64,000 bases of DNA from Pseudonocardia sp. (GCF_029263155.1 NZ_JAJCYB010000099.1:91150-155149), one strand, 5' to 3'; positions 42,239 through 51,398 are shown, counted from the first letter of the stretch. A program made the numbers and translations. The notes: generated by a model from the sequence alone, not told the origin.

Positions 42239-42687
42239 GGGGCGACCTCCTTCTGGATGTAGTCGGCAACGGCTCCGGCGTCGGTCGCGCCGTTCAGCTC
42301 GTCCTTGAACGCCTTGCGCACCAACCGGCGGGCCAGCGCGGCCAGCACCGTCATGTGGTCGGTGTCGCCGCCCTCCGGAGCGGCGATCATGAAGACGAGC
42401 GTGGCCGGCCCGTCCTCGGCGCCGAAGTCGACGCCCGTCGTGCTGCGGCCGAACGCGAGCGTCGGCTCGGTGACGGCCGCGGAGCGGCAGTGCGGGATGC
42501 CGATGCCGCCCTCCAGACCGGTGGCCATCTGCGCCTCACGGGCCTCGATGTCGGCCAGGAAGCGCTCGAGGTCGGTGACCCGACCGGCCTTCTCCAGCCG
42601 CTCGGCGAGTGAGCGCACGGCGGTGCGGCGGTCGTCCGACGGCAGGTCGAGGTCGACGAAATCGGCGGTGATCAGTGCGGCGGTCAT
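42235..42687 (-). CDS. PTS fructose-type EIIA component
   Basis: The 150-residue EIIA-Fru domain protein passes phosphate from HPr to EIIB. The active His66 is in GIGIPHCRSAAVTEPTLAFGRS, and the C-terminal TDHMTVLAALARRL block is typical. ATG 42687 overlaps the fruK stop (ATGA), and the gene's own stop overlaps the EIIBC start, so translation is coupled on both sides. Confidence 0.94.
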   Translation of the reverse strand: MTAALITADFVDLDLPSDDRRTAVRSLAERLEKAGRVTDLERFLADIEAREAQMATGLEGGIGIPHCRSAAVTEPTLAFGRSTTGVDFGAEDGPATLVFMIAAPEGGDTDHMTVLAALARRLVRKAFKDELNGATDAGAVADYIQKEVAP

Positions 42688-43646
42688 ACGGCTGCTCCGG
42701 TGAGGTGAAGGGTCTCGTCCGGGTGGGAGACCACGCGGACGTCGTGCAGGTCGATCTCGTGCGGTCCGGGCATCGCGCTGCCCGGCAGGCGGCACGCGGC
42801 GGCCCCGTAGGCCACCGCGTGCCGCAGGGCGTCGGGGCCGGTACCGCCTGCGGCGAGGAAGCCGGCGAGGGTGGCGTCACCTGCGCCGACGGTGCTGCGG
42901 ACGGCGATCGGCGACGAGAGGGCGTGGTACTCGCCGCCGCCGTGGACGCCGGGGGGCTCCACCAGCAGCGCGCCGCCCTCGCCGAGGCTGACGAGCACCG
43001 CACCGACACCGGCCGCGCGCACCTCGCGTGCGGCATCGAGGACGTCGCCGAGGCTCACCAGGGGACGGCCCACGAGCTCGGCCAGCTCCTCGTGGTTGGG
43101 CTTGATCAGATCCGGCCCGGCGGTGCACGCGACGCGCAGCGGGGCGTCGCTCGTGTCGACGGCCACGCGGGCTCCCGCCCGGCGCCCGCGCCGCACGATC
43201 CCGGCGTGGAAGTCCTCGGGCATCCCCGCGGTCAGCGACCCGCAGCTCACGATCCAGCTCGCCCCGGCGGCCAGCGCGGAGACCGTCTCGACCAGCTCGG
43301 CGACCTCGGCGCCGGTGAGGACCGGGCCCGGCTCGTTGATCTTCGTGGTCGTGCCGTCCGGCTCCACGAGCGTGGTGTTGGTCCGCGTGGCCCCGCTGAT
43401 GGCCACGGTCGCCGCACGGACCTGGTGCACGTCGAGCAGCCCCGTGAGCCGCCCGCCGGGCGCCCGGCCCGAGGGCAGCACCGCGATCGTGTCGAGGCCG
43501 GCCGCGGTGAGCGCGCGGGCCACGTTGACGCCCTTGCCCCCGGGGTCGAGCCGTACCGAGGTGGCCCGGTGCACCTCCCCGCGCTGCAGGTACGGCAGCT
43601 CGACCGTGCGGTCGAGGCTGGGATTGGGGGTGACGGTGACGATCAT
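42684..43646 (-). CDS. fruK: 1-phosphofructokinase
   Basis: The 320-residue PfkB-family kinase converts fructose 1-phosphate to fructose 1,6-bisphosphate. It opens with MIVTVTPNPSLDRTVELPYLQRGEVHR, then LDPGGKGVNVARAL (about 34-47), and has the catalytic GAGDATLAGFLAAG near 250 and the KPNHEELAELVG motif. ATG 43646 overlaps the DeoR stop. It links the PTS product directly to glycolysis. Confidence 0.95.
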   Translation of the reverse strand: MIVTVTPNPSLDRTVELPYLQRGEVHRATSVRLDPGGKGVNVARALTAAGLDTIAVLPSGRAPGGRLTGLLDVHQVRAATVAISGATRTNTTLVEPDGTTTKINEPGPVLTGAEVAELVETVSALAAGASWIVSCGSLTAGMPEDFHAGIVRRGRRAGARVAVDTSDAPLRVACTAGPDLIKPNHEELAELVGRPLVSLGDVLDAAREVRAAGVGAVLVSLGEGGALLVEPPGVHGGGEYHALSSPIAVRSTVGAGDATLAGFLAAGGTGPDALRHAVAYGAAACRLPGSAMPGPHEIDLHDVRVVSHPDETLHLTGAAV

Positions 43647-44404
43647 GCGCGCACCACTCTCGGTCCGGCGGCCGTCAGCGCGGCCGCGGCGTCCGGCGTC
43701 AGGCCGGTGTCGGTGATCAGCGCATCGACCTGGTCGAGCCGGCCGAAGCGCACGAACTGGTCGGTGCCGTGCTTGTCGGAGTCGGCCAGCACCACCGCGC
43801 GGCGGGCGGCGCAGAGCATCGCCTTCTTGGCCGCGGCCTCCGCGCGGTCGGGTGTGGTGAGGCCGCGGTCGGCGGAGAAGCCGTTGGTGCCCAGGAAAGC
43901 GACGTCCGCGGTGAGGTCGCCGAGGACGTCGATCGCCCACTCGTCGACCGTGGCCATCGTGGTGCCGCGGACCCGGCCGCCCAGCATCAGCAACGTGATG
44001 TTGGGGCGCGCGGCGAGCATGGAGGCGATCGGCAGGGCATTGGTGACGACGGTCAGCTCGCGGTCGGCGGGAAGCAGCGCGGCCAGCCGGGCGGTGGTGG
44101 TGCCGGCGTCGAGCAGCACGGTGGACGCCCCCTCCAGCTCGCCGAGGGCGGCCTTCGCGATGCGGTCCTTCTCCTGGGTGGCGACGGCGTCGCGGGCGGA
44201 GATGCCGGGCTCGAACCCCAGCAGGTCGACCGGGATGGCGCCGCCGTGCACGCGGCGCAGCAGCCCCTGGCGCTCCAGGACATCGAGGTCGCGCCGAATG
44301 GTCTCCGCCGAGACGTCGAGCTCCTCGGCCGTGACGGCCACGTCGACCCGGCCCGCGTCGCGGGCCCGATTGAGCAACCACTGCTGCCGCTCTGCTGCGT
44401 ACAT
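43643..44404 (-). CDS. DeoR family regulator of the fructose operon
   Basis: A 253-residue DeoR protein with an N-terminal helix-turn-helix (about 3-57; RQQWLLNRARDAGRVDVAVTAEELDVSAETIRRDLDVLERQGLLRRVHGGA) and a C-terminal sugar-phosphate-sensing domain (LLDAGTTTARLAALL near 95-110; FLGTNGFSADRGLTTPD near 165). Such FruR-type repressors respond to fructose 1-phosphate or fructose 1,6-bisphosphate. It is the first gene of the leftward operon and faces ptsI; direct repeats in the shared 96-bp gap are the likely target. Confidence 0.92.
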   Translation of the reverse strand: MYAAERQQWLLNRARDAGRVDVAVTAEELDVSAETIRRDLDVLERQGLLRRVHGGAIPVDLLGFEPGISARDAVATQEKDRIAKAALGELEGASTVLLDAGTTTARLAALLPADRELTVVTNALPIASMLAARPNITLLMLGGRVRGTTMATVDEWAIDVLGDLTADVAFLGTNGFSADRGLTTPDRAEAAAKKAMLCAARRAVVLADSDKHGTDQFVRFGRLDQVDALITDTGLTPDAAAALTAAGPRVVRA

Positions 44405-44466
44405 CTGTGTTCTCTCCCGACTTGATGCTTGCTTATGACTGAGTATGTGGGTTTTACTGTGTTTGT
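44403..44466. promoter_or_regulatory. Direct-repeat DeoR/FruR operator between deoR and ptsI
   Basis: ACTGAGTATGT (44438-44448) and ACTGTGTTTGT (44456-44466) match at nine of 11 positions and are 18 bp apart, and a weaker TCTGTGTTCTC copy covers 44404-44414 at the deoR start. The whole patch is AT-rich compared with its surroundings, as expected for a divergent promoter. DeoR proteins often bind such direct repeats. Confidence 0.5.
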
Positions 44467-44500
44467 CAACGGGTCACGACGAAGTCATCTGGGAGTGGAC

Positions 44501-46156
44501 ATGCGGACACTGAGTGGCATCCCCGCGAGTGCCGGGCGGGCGAGCGGGCTGGTGGTCCGCGTGGCCGACGCACCCGGCGAGCCCCCGGTCGGGCCCACGC
44601 CGACCGATCCCGCCGCCGAGGCCGCCCGGATCGCTCCCGCCGTCGGCGTCGTCGCCGCCCGACTGGAGGCCCGCGCGGCGACGGTGTCCGGCGACGCGCG
44701 CGACGTGTTGGAGGCGACCGTCGCGATGGTCACCGACCCGGCGCTGCTCGACAACGCCCGTGGCCTGGTCGTCGACGGTGGCCGTCCCGCCGCACGTGCC
44801 GTGTACGAGGCGGCCGGCGCGTTCGCCGACCTGCTCACCGGCATGGGCGGCTACATGGCCGAGCGCGCCCGCGACATCCACGACGTGCGCGACCGGATCG
44901 TCGCGGAGCTGCAGGGCCTGCCCGCGCCGGGCGTCGCCGACCTCGACACGCCGTGTGTGCTGGTCGCCACGGACCTCGCCCCTGCGGACACCGCCGGGCT
45001 GCGTCCGGGTATCGCACTCGCGCTGGTCACCGAGCAGGGCGGCCCGACCAGCCACACCGCGATCCTGGCCCGCTCGCTCGGCATCCCCGCCGTGGTCGGC
45101 TGCGCCGGGGCGACGTCGCTGACCGAGGGCGGCGCGGTGCTCGTCGACGGGGCGACGGGAGAGGTCTCGGAGGTGGCCGGCGTCGTCGCGCTGGAGGGCG
45201 CCGCCGCCGTCGCCGCCGAGTGGAACGGCGCCGGTCGCACCGCCGACGGGCACGTGGTCGCGCTGCTGGCCAACGTCGGCGACGCCGAGGGGGCCGTGAA
45301 GGCCGCGGACCTGCGCGCGGAGGGGGTCGGCCTGTTCCGTACCGAGCTGGCGTTCCTGTCCGCGGCCGAGGAGCCAGGGGTGGACCGGCAGCACGAGGTG
45401 TACGCCGGGGTGCTCTCGGCGTTCGCCGGGCTGCCGGTCACCGCCCGCACCCTCGACGCGGGCGCCGACAAACCGCTGCCCTTCCTGACCCTGGACGGTG
45501 AGCCGAACCCGGCGCTGGGCGTGCGCGGCCTGCGGGTGGCGCGGGTCCCCGGCAACGGTGCCGACGTGCTGGACCGCCAGCTCGCCACGCTCGCCGCGGC
45601 CGCCGCCGAGACCGGGGCGCAGCTCAAGGTGATGGCCCCGATGGTGTCCACCGCGGACGAGGCGGCGTGGTTCGTCGCCCGTTGCCGCGCGCACGGCATC
45701 GCGAGCGCCGGCGTGATGATCGAGGTGCCCGCCGCCGCCCTGACCGCGCACGAGGTGCTCGCCGAGGTCGACTTCGCCAGCGTGGGCACCAACGACCTCG
45801 CGCAGTACCTGTTCGCGGCCGACCGGCAGTCCGGCCCGGTCGCCGCCCTCAACGACCCCTGGCAGCCGGCGCTGCTGCGCCTGCTGCGGATCCTCGGCGA
45901 CGCCTCGGCCGACACCGGCACGCCGGTCGGCGTGTGCGGCGAGGCCGCAGCGGACGCGGCACTGGCCCCGGTGCTCGTCGGGCTGGGGATGGCGACGCTG
46001 TCGATGGGCGCGGGCGCCCTGGCCGGAGTCGGTGCCGCACTGGCCACCGCGTCACTGGATGACTGCCGCGAGCGCGCCGCCGCGGCCTGTGCCGCCCCGG
46101 ACCCGGCCGCCGCCCGCCGCGCGGTGGCCGAGCTGGCGGCGAAGCAGGCTCGCTGA
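44501..46156 (+). CDS. ptsI: Phosphoenolpyruvate-protein phosphotransferase (PTS enzyme I)
   Basis: The 551-residue enzyme I takes phosphate from PEP and passes it to HPr. The N-terminal HPr-binding domain is about 1-145. The phospho-histidine His185 lies in EQGGPTSHTAILARSLGIPAVVG. The C-terminal PEP-binding barrel has GVGLFRTELAFL, VMAPMVS, GVMIEVPAAAL, FASVGTNDLAQYLFAADR and the VCGEAAAD Cys. ATG 44501 follows GGGAGTGG; the upstream open frame through the promoter is not coding. It faces the deoR-fruK-EIIA-EIIBC-ptsH operon, so all PTS parts needed for fructose are here. Confidence 0.95.
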   Translation: MRTLSGIPASAGRASGLVVRVADAPGEPPVGPTPTDPAAEAARIAPAVGVVAARLEARAATVSGDARDVLEATVAMVTDPALLDNARGLVVDGGRPAARAVYEAAGAFADLLTGMGGYMAERARDIHDVRDRIVAELQGLPAPGVADLDTPCVLVATDLAPADTAGLRPGIALALVTEQGGPTSHTAILARSLGIPAVVGCAGATSLTEGGAVLVDGATGEVSEVAGVVALEGAAAVAAEWNGAGRTADGHVVALLANVGDAEGAVKAADLRAEGVGLFRTELAFLSAAEEPGVDRQHEVYAGVLSAFAGLPVTARTLDAGADKPLPFLTLDGEPNPALGVRGLRVARVPGNGADVLDRQLATLAAAAAETGAQLKVMAPMVSTADEAAWFVARCRAHGIASAGVMIEVPAAALTAHEVLAEVDFASVGTNDLAQYLFAADRQSGPVAALNDPWQPALLRLLRILGDASADTGTPVGVCGEAAADAALAPVLVGLGMATLSMGAGALAGVGAALATASLDDCRERAAAACAAPDPAAARRAVAELAAKQAR

Positions 46157-46258
46157 GCACCGGCGCAGCAGCCCACCACGCCGGGTGTCGTCCTCGCCAG
46201 GACCGCAACGCCGCCTGCGGGTACCCGGAGTCCGGCACCGAACCCTCTCGATGCGGCG

Positions 46259-46582
46259 CTAGCGCGCAGGGGCCGAGGCGTCGGCGGGGCGCAGGGCCTC
46301 GGTGAGCAGCCCGCGCACCTGGTCGCCCGCCGTGTAGTAGATGTAGGTGCCCTCGCGGCGACCCTCGACCAGGCCCGCGAGCCGCAGCTTGGCCAGGTGC
46401 TGGCTGACCGCGGTGGGGGCGGCTCCCACCAGCTCGGCCAGGCAGGTGACCGACTCCTCGCCGTGCAGCAGGGCCCAGAGGATCTTGATTCGGGTGGGGT
46501 CGGCGAGCAGGCGCAGGGAATCGGCCGCCCGCCGGACGTCGTCCGGGTGCGGCATCGCGAAGCCGGGGATGCCGTCGTGCAC
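46259..46582 (-). CDS. ArsR/SmtB family metal-sensing repressor
   Basis: A 107-residue winged-helix repressor. The DNA-binding block LADPTRIKILWALLHGEESVTCLAELVGAAPTAVSQHLAKLRLAGLVEGRREGTYIYY spans about residues 28-85 and resembles KmtR/CzrA-like sensors. A single Cys in the recognition region (TCLAEL) and His residues near the N-terminus are possible metal ligands. The GTG at 46582 gives HDGIPGFAMPHPDD, a start I recognise in this subgroup; ATG 46555 is the alternative. It faces a metal-exporting ATPase across a palindromic operator. Confidence 0.9.
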   Translation of the reverse strand: MHDGIPGFAMPHPDDVRRAADSLRLLADPTRIKILWALLHGEESVTCLAELVGAAPTAVSQHLAKLRLAGLVEGRREGTYIYYTAGDQVRGLLTEALRPADASAPAR

Positions 46583-46612
46583 GGGCCCAGGGTACCTGCC
46601 CGGCGGCCGACT

Positions 46613-46640
46613 GCATACCTTCGTATATACGCAGCTATGC
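46613..46640. promoter_or_regulatory. 28-bp palindromic ArsR operator overlapping the ATPase start
   Basis: GCATA (46613-46617) and TATGC (46636-46640) flank a perfect central CGTATATACG (46622-46631); both pairs share one centre at 46626.5. The site covers the first ATG of the ATPase gene at 46637. AT-rich palindromes of this size are usual for ArsR/SmtB sensors. Confidence 0.75.
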
Positions 46641-48550
46641 TGCCACGTATGTGGTCGATGTCCGAGGTCCGCTGGGCCGCGCTCTCCCTCGCCGCGTTCG
46701 CGCTGGCCGTCCCCGCCGACCTGCTCGGAGCCCCGTTCGCGTTCGTCGCACTGCTCTACGCCGTCTGCTACGTCGCCGGGGGCTGGGAGCCGCTGGTCGA
46801 GGGCGTGCGCGCGCTCGGCGAGCGACGGCTCGACGTCGACCTGCTGATGGTCGTGGCCGCCCTGGCCGCCGCCGCGATCGGCCAGTACCTCGACGGCGGC
46901 CTGCTCATCGTCATCTTCGCCTCCTCCGGCGCTCTGGAGGCGGTGATGACCGCGCGCACCGAGCGCAGCATCCACGCCCTGCTCGACCTCGCCCCCCAGA
47001 GCGCGACGCTGGCCGGTTCCGAGCGCGTCGTGCGCGCCGACGCGCTGCGGGTCGGCGACGAGGTCGTCGTCCGCCCGGGGGAGAAGGTCCCGGCCGACGG
47101 GCGCGTCCTCGACGGCGAGAGCGACATCGACACCGCCGGTCTGACCGGCGAGCCCCTCCCGGTCCCGCGCGCGGCGGGCGACGACGTGCACGCCGGCACC
47201 GTCAACGGCACCGGAACGCTGCGGGTGCGGGTGGAACGCGACCCGGCCGACTCGATCGTCGCCGGTATCGCCGCACAGGTGGAGCAGGCCACCGAGACCA
47301 AGGCCGGGCGGCAGCTGTGGATCGAGAAGATCGAGCAGCGCTACTCGGTGCTCGTCGTGGCGGCCACCGTCGCCCTGCTGGCCGGTCCGCTGCTGCTCGG
47401 TGCCGAGTTCGAACCCACACTGCTGCGCGCCATGACGTTCATGATCGTCGCGTCCCCGTGCGCGGTCGTGCTCGCGACGATGCCACCGCTGCTCGCCGCC
47501 ATCGCCGTAGCCGGGCGGCGTGGGGTGCTGCTCAAGGACGCCACCGTGGTCGAGGGCCTCGCCGCCGCCGACTCGGTGGTGCTGGACAAGACCGGCACCG
47601 TCACCCGCGGCCGTCCCGAGGTGGTGGCTGTCGAGCCCGTCGCCGACCTGTCCCGCGACCGGGTGCTCGCGCTGGCCGCGGCGGCCGAGGCGGGCAGTGA
47701 GCACGTGCTGGGCCGGGCGGTGCGGGAGGCGGCGGCGCACCTCGACGTGCCGCGGGCGGACGCGTTCGGCGCGGAACCCGGCGTCGGGGTCCGCGCCGAG
47801 GTGGACGGCGCGGAGGTCCGCGCGGTCCACCCCGCCGCGGTCGCGACCGACGGCGCTGCGGCGGCGGCCGTCGCGCGCCACGAGTCGGCCGGGCGCACCG
47901 CGGTCGTCGTCACGGTGGACGGGCGCCCGGTCGGGGTGCTGGCCCTGTCCGACGAGCTGCGCACCGGGGCGACGGCGGCGATCGCCGAGTTGACCGCCCT
48001 GCTCGGCACCACCCCGACCCTGCTCACCGGTGACGCCCCCACCCCCGCCACCCGGATCGGCCGGGAACTGGGGCTCGACGACGTGCGGGCCGGCCTGCTG
48101 CCCGGTGGCAAGGCCGAGGTCGTCGCGGACCGGCAGGCGCAGGGCCGGCGGGTCCTGGCCGTCGGCGACGGGATCAACGACGCCCCGCTGCTCGCCACCG
48201 CCGACGCCGGGCTCGCCGTCGGCGAGGGGGCGGGCGCGCTCGCCGTCCAGGCGTCCGACGGCGTGCTGCTGCGCGACCCGCTCGGTTCGCTCCCGCCGCT
48301 GATCGCCCTCACCCGGCGGGCGCAGCGGATCGCCCGGGCCAACCTCGCGTTCGCCGCCGCCGTGATCGTCGCGCTGGTGACCTGGGACCTCGCCGGCACG
48401 CTGCCGCTCGCGGTCGGCGTCGCCGCGCACGAGCTGAGCACCGTGCTGGTGTGCCTGAACGGGTTGCGGCTGCTCGTGTGGCCGGGGTGGCCCGCCCCGG
48501 CCAAGGCGGCGACGGCCGTCCCCCGGGAACCCGCCCTCAGCTCCCGATGA
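46637..48550 (+). CDS. P1B-type metal-transporting ATPase (CtpD/Zn-Cd-Co type)
   Basis: This 637-residue ATPase has about six membrane helices and no N-terminal metal-binding domain. The transport motif in helix 4 is SPC (IVASPCAVVLATMPP, about 271-285). The phosphorylation site is VVLDKTGTVTRG (about 313-324), TGEPLPV is in the actuator domain and GDGINDAPLL near 510. The last helix has HELSTVLVCLNGLRLL, close to the HEGGT-type motif of P1B-4 enzymes, which export Co2+, Ni2+ or Fe2+; SPC with this ending fits that class better than copper or zinc pumps. The start is uncertain (ATG 46637, 46649 or 46658), with no ribosome site, so it may be leaderless. Confidence 0.92.
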   Translation: MLPRMWSMSEVRWAALSLAAFALAVPADLLGAPFAFVALLYAVCYVAGGWEPLVEGVRALGERRLDVDLLMVVAALAAAAIGQYLDGGLLIVIFASSGALEAVMTARTERSIHALLDLAPQSATLAGSERVVRADALRVGDEVVVRPGEKVPADGRVLDGESDIDTAGLTGEPLPVPRAAGDDVHAGTVNGTGTLRVRVERDPADSIVAGIAAQVEQATETKAGRQLWIEKIEQRYSVLVVAATVALLAGPLLLGAEFEPTLLRAMTFMIVASPCAVVLATMPPLLAAIAVAGRRGVLLKDATVVEGLAAADSVVLDKTGTVTRGRPEVVAVEPVADLSRDRVLALAAAAEAGSEHVLGRAVREAAAHLDVPRADAFGAEPGVGVRAEVDGAEVRAVHPAAVATDGAAAAAVARHESAGRTAVVVTVDGRPVGVLALSDELRTGATAAIAELTALLGTTPTLLTGDAPTPATRIGRELGLDDVRAGLLPGGKAEVVADRQAQGRRVLAVGDGINDAPLLATADAGLAVGEGAGALAVQASDGVLLRDPLGSLPPLIALTRRAQRIARANLAFAAAVIVALVTWDLAGTLPLAVGVAAHELSTVLVCLNGLRLLVWPGWPAPAKAATAVPREPALSSR

Positions 48551-48566
48551 CCCGGTCCGGTCCGGA

Positions 48567-51290
48567 TCAGCCCGTGTTGCGCAGGCCGGCCGCGATGCCG
48601 TTGATGGTCAGCAGCAGGGCGCGCTGCAGGTCGGCGTCCGGTTCGGCGGTGCGGCGGCGCTGCGAGAGCAGCTCCACCTGCAGGTGGTGCAGCGGCTCCA
48701 GGTAGGACGCGCGGACGTCGAGGGTGTTGCGCAGCACCGGATGCCGGGCCAGCAGCGTGTCGGACCCGGCCAGTGCCAGCACCTCCCGCCGGGTGCGCTC
48801 GTGCTCGGCCAGGATGTCGTCGAAGATCGGGTGCAGCGACGGGTCCACCAGCTCGTCGACGTAGACCCGGGCGATCCGCAGGTCGGTCTTGGCCAGTGTC
48901 ATCTCGACGTTGCCGAGCAGGTTGGTGAAGAACGCCCACTCGCCCATCTCGTCGAGCTGCGGCCCGTAGCCGGCCTCGCGCGCGGCCGCCAGACCGCTGC
49001 CGAGGCCGTACCAGCCGGGCACCACCATCCGGGTCTGCGTCCAGCCGAACACCCACGGGATCGCGCGCAGGTCGTCGAGGGTGCGCTCCCCGGAGCCGGG
49101 CCGCCGCGACGGGCGGGAGCCGACGTTGAGCTCGCCCAGCTCGTCGACCGGGGTGGCGGCGGTGAAGAACTCCGGCAGCCCCGGCTGCGCGACGAGCCCC
49201 GTGTACGCGGCGCGGGCGGCGTCGCTGACGACGGTCATCGCCTCGTCCCAGCGCTCCAGCGTGGCGTCGTCCCACCGCGAGGACTGGTGCAGCAGCGTGG
49301 CCTCCAGCATCGAGGCGAGCATGATCTCCAGGTTGTCGTGTGCCAGCGCGGGCAGCGAGTACTTGTCGGAGACCACCTCGCCCTGCTCGGTGACCTTCAT
49401 CGTCGCGTCCACCGACCCGTACGGCGCCGACGCCACCGCCTCCGCCGACGGCCCGCCGCCACGCCCCACCGACCCGCCGCGACCGTGGAACAGCCGCAGC
49501 CGCACCCCGTGCTTCGCGCCGACGTCGCGGAGCTGGCGCTGGGCGCGGTGGATCTCCCACTGCGAGGTGGTGATGCCGGCCCCCTTGTTGGAGTCGGAGT
49601 AGCCGAGCATGACCTCCTGCAGCTCGCCGCGGTTGCGCACGTGCTGCCGGTAGCCGGGCACCGACAGCAGCGCGTCCAGCAGCGGACCGGCCTGCGAGAG
49701 CTCCTCGACGGTCTCGAACAGCGGTACCAGGTCGAGCGAGGACCGCGGATCGTGCCGCAGCTCCACCATGTACGCCTCGCGGGCGAGCACGGCGACCGCC
49801 AGCAGGTCGTCGACGCCCTGGCACATCGACACGATGTAGGTGCGGGCCACCTGCGGGCCGTAGCGGTGCTGCATCTCGTGCAGCAGGTCGAACGTGGCGA
49901 GGACGTCGGCCGCCGGGTCGGGGAGACCGTAGTGACGGCGGATCAGCGGACGGCCCGCGTCGAGCTCGCGGCCCAGCAGCTCGGTGCGCTCGGCGCGGTC
50001 GAGGTCGGCGTAGGGCCGGTCGAGCTCGCCGAGGGCGTCGTACACCGCGCCGAGGGCGTCGTGGTTGCGCCGGCTGTGCTCGCGGACGTCCAGCTCGGCC
50101 AGGTGCAGGCCCAGGGCGCGGGCCGTGCGCAGCGCCCGGGCCAGCGTGCCGTCGGCGATGCGGGCGCCGAGGTGCCCGCGCAGCGAGCGGTCGACGACGG
50201 CGAGGTCCGCGACGTAGGCGTCCGGGCCGAGGTAGTCGCGGCCGGCCACGTGCTCGGTCCGGGTGCGCGTGTTCGCCAGCCTGGCCTGGATGTAGGAGAG
50301 CTTGAGGCGGTAGGGCTCGTTCGCGTTGAGCCGGATGAAGCGGTCGTGGACCTCCGGAAGGGCACGGCGGTCGCGGGCCAGCGAGCCGCGCAGCTCCTCC
50401 GACACCCCGATCACCCGGGTGGAGACCGACAGCTCGCCGATCAGCTCCTCGACCAGGCCCTCGTGGATGCGCAGCGCGCGGTCGGAGTACAGCTCCAGCA
50501 CCTCGCGCGTGACGGCCGGGGTGACGTTGGGGTTGCCGTCGCGGTCGCCGCCCACCCAGCAGCCGAGCGCGAGCGGACGGGCGTCCGGCGGCACCGTGAA
50601 CCCGGCGGCACGCACCTCGCGCTCGTACTCGCCGAGCAGCTCCGGCACCGCCCCGCGGCCCAGCTGCTCCATGTACCAGCCGATCGCGCGGGCCTCGTCG
50701 GCGACGGTCGGCTTGCCGGGGCGCAGCTCGTCGGTCTGCCAGAGCAGTTCGACCAGCGCCTCCAGCGCGTCGTCGGACGCGCCGCGGTCCAGCCCGTCGG
50801 CGACGCGGCGCAGGATCGCGAGCACCGACTGGCGCGACGACTCCGTCGGGTGCGCGGTGAACACCGGCCGCAGCTCGGCGCGGGCGAGCACGGCCTGCAC
50901 CGCGTCGTGGTCGGCCTCGCCGGCGAGGCGCTCCATCAGCCTGCGCAGCGGTCCGCGGCCGCCGGGGTGGGTGGCGGCGAGCTCGGCGGCCCGGTGGCGC
51001 TGCTCGGCGATGTTGGCGAGCTGGAAGTACTGCGAGAACGCGCGGGCCAGCGCCACGGCGGTGCCGGCGTCGAGCCCGGACAGCAGCCGGCTGATCTGCG
51101 GGCCGCCCTCGCGGGAGAGCTTGCGGACCTGCTCCACCAGGTCGAGCAGCTCGGGACCGCCGTGGTGGACGAGGGTGCGACCGAGCATGGTGGACAGGCG
51201 GCGGATGTCGGCGCGGAGCGCGTCGTGGCCCGAGGTGGACGTGACGCCGGCGTGCGCGGCGAGCGAGTGGGGAGCCAGCAGTTCGGTCAC
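48567..51290 (-). CDS. ppc: Phosphoenolpyruvate carboxylase
   Basis: The 907-residue enzyme fixes bicarbonate onto PEP to refill oxaloacetate. Diagnostic motifs are VFTAHPTESSRQS (catalytic His, about 145-157), GYSDSNKGAGITTSQWEIHRAQRQL (about 555-580), LFHGRGGSVGRGGGPSAEAV (about 592-612) and the C-terminal LLLTINGIAAGLRNTG, ending in the conserved NTG. Length is normal. GTG 51290 is the start. It is a single-gene unit, convergent with the ATPase gene 16 bp away. Confidence 0.97.
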   Translation of the reverse strand: MTELLAPHSLAAHAGVTSTSGHDALRADIRRLSTMLGRTLVHHGGPELLDLVEQVRKLSREGGPQISRLLSGLDAGTAVALARAFSQYFQLANIAEQRHRAAELAATHPGGRGPLRRLMERLAGEADHDAVQAVLARAELRPVFTAHPTESSRQSVLAILRRVADGLDRGASDDALEALVELLWQTDELRPGKPTVADEARAIGWYMEQLGRGAVPELLGEYEREVRAAGFTVPPDARPLALGCWVGGDRDGNPNVTPAVTREVLELYSDRALRIHEGLVEELIGELSVSTRVIGVSEELRGSLARDRRALPEVHDRFIRLNANEPYRLKLSYIQARLANTRTRTEHVAGRDYLGPDAYVADLAVVDRSLRGHLGARIADGTLARALRTARALGLHLAELDVREHSRRNHDALGAVYDALGELDRPYADLDRAERTELLGRELDAGRPLIRRHYGLPDPAADVLATFDLLHEMQHRYGPQVARTYIVSMCQGVDDLLAVAVLAREAYMVELRHDPRSSLDLVPLFETVEELSQAGPLLDALLSVPGYRQHVRNRGELQEVMLGYSDSNKGAGITTSQWEIHRAQRQLRDVGAKHGVRLRLFHGRGGSVGRGGGPSAEAVASAPYGSVDATMKVTEQGEVVSDKYSLPALAHDNLEIMLASMLEATLLHQSSRWDDATLERWDEAMTVVSDAARAAYTGLVAQPGLPEFFTAATPVDELGELNVGSRPSRRPGSGERTLDDLRAIPWVFGWTQTRMVVPGWYGLGSGLAAAREAGYGPQLDEMGEWAFFTNLLGNVEMTLAKTDLRIARVYVDELVDPSLHPIFDDILAEHERTRREVLALAGSDTLLARHPVLRNTLDVRASYLEPLHHLQVELLSQRRRTAEPDADLQRALLLTINGIAAGLRNTG

Positions 51291-51398
51291 AGGGGTCTCC
51301 GCATCCGGCCGGGTGGGCCGTCCGCACCACTGGGAACGACTGGTTCGCGGCCATGGTCCCCCGCGGGCGGCGGGTCGCGCCAGTCCGGGGCCACCGGT

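Noticed and set aside
42305..42703. Plus-strand frames opposite the EIIA and fruK genes
   Set aside because: They are antisense shadows without motifs, while the minus strand carries the phosphorylation-site histidine and kinase motifs.
44429..44500. Longer ptsI frame starting at 44429
   Set aside because: The added residues are encoded by the divergent promoter and operator; ATG 44501 has a GGGAG site and begins at the family start.
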